This document shows positions 5,456-6,610 of a stretch of DNA of 6,610 nucleotides, piece after piece. The notes under the pieces are model-generated. The model made no database searches and was not told where the DNA came from. It saw only the letters and a list, made by a program, of their open reading frames with translations. The DNA lies in contig SLMR01000242.1 of assembly GCA_007133445.1 (NCBI GenBank), positions 1 to 6,610 of the forward strand, read 5' to 3'. The translations under genes were made by a program, and so were the position numbers. The first letter of the stretch is position 1, and each line of letters begins with the position of its first letter. The DNA comes from Aquisalimonas sp. GTDB taxonomy: Bacteria > Pseudomonadota > Gammaproteobacteria > Nitrococcales > Aquisalimonadaceae.

Positions 5456-5794
5456 ATGACGACATCATCCAGGCGCACGCTCAGTTACGTGCTCATGGGA
5501 GGCGGTGTGCTTCTGCTGGCGCTGTCCGTGCTGCTGCTGATCGCCACGTACCAGCATAACGCCGCTGTGGCAGCCGAACTCGAGGAGGCGCGCGCAGCCG
5601 TAGAGCATTCCGCAGAGGCCGCCAACGGCACCGATGAAGAAGTGGCGGAACGGGCCCAGGCGCTGGCGGACATTGACGCGTCGGCCGCCGAGGAGCGTGG
5701 CTCCTACGTTCCCCCGGCGGTCATCCTTCTTGCCGGCGCGGGATCATTGCTGATCGGCGCGCGGGTGTATCGCCGCGGACATCAGGACGCCTGA
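5456..5794 (+). CDS. Small two-helix inner-membrane protein, unknown function
   Basis: The 112-residue product has a short basic N-terminus (MTTSSRRT), a first membrane helix (about residues 10-31, YVLMGGGVLLLALSVLLLIA), an acidic, alanine-rich central segment (about 35-82) likely to form a helix or short coiled coil, a second membrane helix (about 85-103, PPAVILLAGAGSLLIGA) and a basic tail (RVYRRGHQDA). Positive charges at both ends predict both termini in the cytoplasm and the acidic loop in the periplasm. No catalytic motif is visible and I do not recognise a family. GAGG at 5446-5449 lies six bases before the ATG. It stands alone, convergent with the outer-membrane protein gene 37 bases downstream; no clear terminator hairpin with a T-run lies between them. 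Confidence 0.85.
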   Translation: MTTSSRRTLSYVLMGGGVLLLALSVLLLIATYQHNAAVAAELEEARAAVEHSAEAANGTDEEVAERAQALADIDASAAEERGSYVPPAVILLAGAGSLLIGARVYRRGHQDA

Positions 5795-5831
5795 CAGCCT
5801 TCCGCAGGGACCATGGGCGTGACACTGACCG

Positions 5832-6407
5832 TCAAAACAACGCACTGAGCCCCAGATAGCCCATGCTGATCCGCTGGCTGACAGTGTCACCACCATCGCC
5901 GCCCGGGCCGCGGACCCGGGGCTCCAGCGCATAGCCATCAACACCGCCTCGGAAGGCCAGGTGTGGATTGACGTGAATCTTGACGCCCACGCCGGCGGTG
6001 GCCAGGGGCTTGCGGGTGAAGGCGGAGAAATCGTCATCGCGCTCGCTGAGACGGCTGATACCACCGCCGAGGCGACCGTACAGATCAACGCTGTTGGAGA
6101 CCGGTACATAGCCGACGCCGGTCACCACCAATGCCGAGTAGGTGGCTCGGTAGTCCCCGTCCTCGTACCGGCCGAGATCATGGAAACCCGCCTCGACACC
6201 CAGCCATCGGTTGGCGCGATACCCACCGAACAGCCGGAGCCCGGCACTGACGTCGTCGAAATCACTGGAGAAGGCGTCCGTGCCGTCAGTGATCTGGGTC
6301 GCCCCGAGGTCAAACCCCCAGTACCCGTAGGAATACTGGGAGGCGGCAGCCGCGGACGGCATGAACATGCCAGCGGCAAGAGCAACAATCAGACAGACTC
6401 GTAACAT
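5832..6407 (-). CDS. Small outer-membrane beta-barrel protein (OmpA/OmpW-like porin fold)
   Basis: From ATG 6407 the product has 191 residues. It begins with a signal peptide (MLRVCLIVALAAGMFMPSAAAA, cleavage before SQYSYG), followed by alternating polar and aromatic strands: YWGFDLGATQ, AGLRLFGGYRANRWLGVEAGFHDLG, YSALVVTGVGYVPVS, VDLYGRLGGGISRL, LATAGVGVKIHV, LAFRGGVDGYAL and RISMGYLGLSALF. The C-terminal phenylalanine preceded by alternating hydrophobic residues is the usual signal for BAM-dependent insertion. This fits an eight-stranded barrel like the OmpA membrane domain (outer-membrane beta-barrel family); no periplasmic peptidoglycan-binding domain follows. The frame extends 30 codons upstream to 6497, but the signal peptide fixes the start at 6407, with only a G-rich weak ribosome site. 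The role, structural or minor transport, is not determined. Confidence 0.9.
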   Translation of the reverse strand: MLRVCLIVALAAGMFMPSAAAASQYSYGYWGFDLGATQITDGTDAFSSDFDDVSAGLRLFGGYRANRWLGVEAGFHDLGRYEDGDYRATYSALVVTGVGYVPVSNSVDLYGRLGGGISRLSERDDDFSAFTRKPLATAGVGVKIHVNPHLAFRGGVDGYALEPRVRGPGGDGGDTVSQRISMGYLGLSALF

Positions 6408-6590
6408 CGCACGCCCCCGGCGTGAGTAAGACCAAGTGTTTGACCGGCAACCGTACCCGCCGGTTCCCGCTCGAGCTGCCGGCGCGGTGACCGTCAATCG
6501 TCAGTCACCCCGAACCATTCTGATCAGGGGGTGCACGCCAGGGCGGAACCCGGTATATACTGGAACGCACCCAAGCGCGCAGGTGGCACC
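6408..6590. other. Divergent intergenic region at right edge
   Basis: This lies between the outer-membrane protein gene (minus) and a possible plus-strand gene at the edge. It holds an inverted repeat GGTGAC-12 nt-GTCACC (6486-6491 and 6504-6509) and a -10-like TATACT (6556-6561). No convincing -35 box was found for either direction. Confidence 0.45.
6556..6561 (+). promoter_or_regulatory. Possible -10 box (TATACT) for the gene at the right edge
   Basis: TATACT, within GGTATATACTGG, is the most AT-rich stretch in this GC-rich gap and lies 30 bases before the proposed GTG start. There is no recognisable -35 element 16-18 bases upstream. Confidence 0.3.
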
Positions 6591-6610
6591 GTGTACGCCA
6601 ACGACACATC
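6591..6610 (+). CDS. Possible start of a plus-strand gene (cut by window edge)
   Basis: A GTG at 6591 follows AGGTGG (6581-6586) by four bases and opens the frame M-Y-A-N-D-T before the window ends. The upstream TATACT supports transcription in this direction. Only six codons are visible, so no product can be proposed. Confidence 0.3.

Noticed and set aside
4413..5459. A 348-codon open frame on the plus strand
   Set aside because: It lies antisense to hsp20 and ytoQ, both clearly recognised families. The protein is low-complexity and lacks any motif; GC-rich DNA commonly leaves antisense frames open.
5795..5831. Bidirectional terminator between the convergent membrane protein genes
   Set aside because: Only a five-base arm pair with a long loop (ACGCC...GGCGT) is present and there is no proper T-run.
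1..6610. CRISPR array, tRNA, rRNA or insertion sequence
   Set aside because: No regularly spaced repeats, cloverleaf pattern, transposase motif or terminal inverted repeats were seen.

Overview
This window comes from a GC-rich bacterial chromosome. Protein similarity recalled from memory points to a gammaproteobacterium, possibly a sulfur-oxidising or halophilic member of the Ectothiorhodospiraceae/Thioalkalivibrio type. That placement is an inference from a Blh-type persulfide dioxygenase, Gram-negative envelope proteins and high third-position GC; no rRNA or marker gene confirms it.

Layout. (1) The left edge (1-211, minus) holds the N-terminal part of an exported thioredoxin-fold protein with a CPHC motif. 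A gap of about 250 bases with two strong inverted repeats separates it from a divergent persulfide dioxygenase gene (464-1357, plus). (2) From 4550 down to 1453 on the minus strand lies a compact, probably single transcription unit: Hsp20 small heat-shock protein, a fragment of a GroEL-type chaperonin, a CBS-domain protein whose 5' end is damaged, archease, and the RNA ligase RtcB. It is preceded by a sigma-32-like promoter and a leader able to fold over the hsp20 ribosome binding site, like a ROSE RNA thermometer. (3) A 230-base gap carries only a possible decayed reading frame. (4) A YtoQ-family gene (4794-5237, minus) follows. (5) A two-helix small membrane protein (5456-5794, plus) has its own promoter. 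(6) A small outer-membrane beta-barrel protein (5832-6407, minus) is convergent with it. (7) The right edge shows a possible promoter and the first codons of another plus-strand gene.

The central unit is the most interesting part. Archease activates RtcB for RNA ligation, and both sit downstream of a small heat-shock gene with heat-type control signals, which suggests a heat-inducible protein-protection and RNA-repair operon. An internal piece of about 37 codons of groEL, with no start, body or C-terminus, is wedged between hsp20 and the CBS gene. This indicates that an ancestral operon contained a full chaperonin gene that was lost by deletions, one of which also removed the first strand of the CBS protein. 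The sulfur-related gene at the left is convergent with this operon and probably independent of it.
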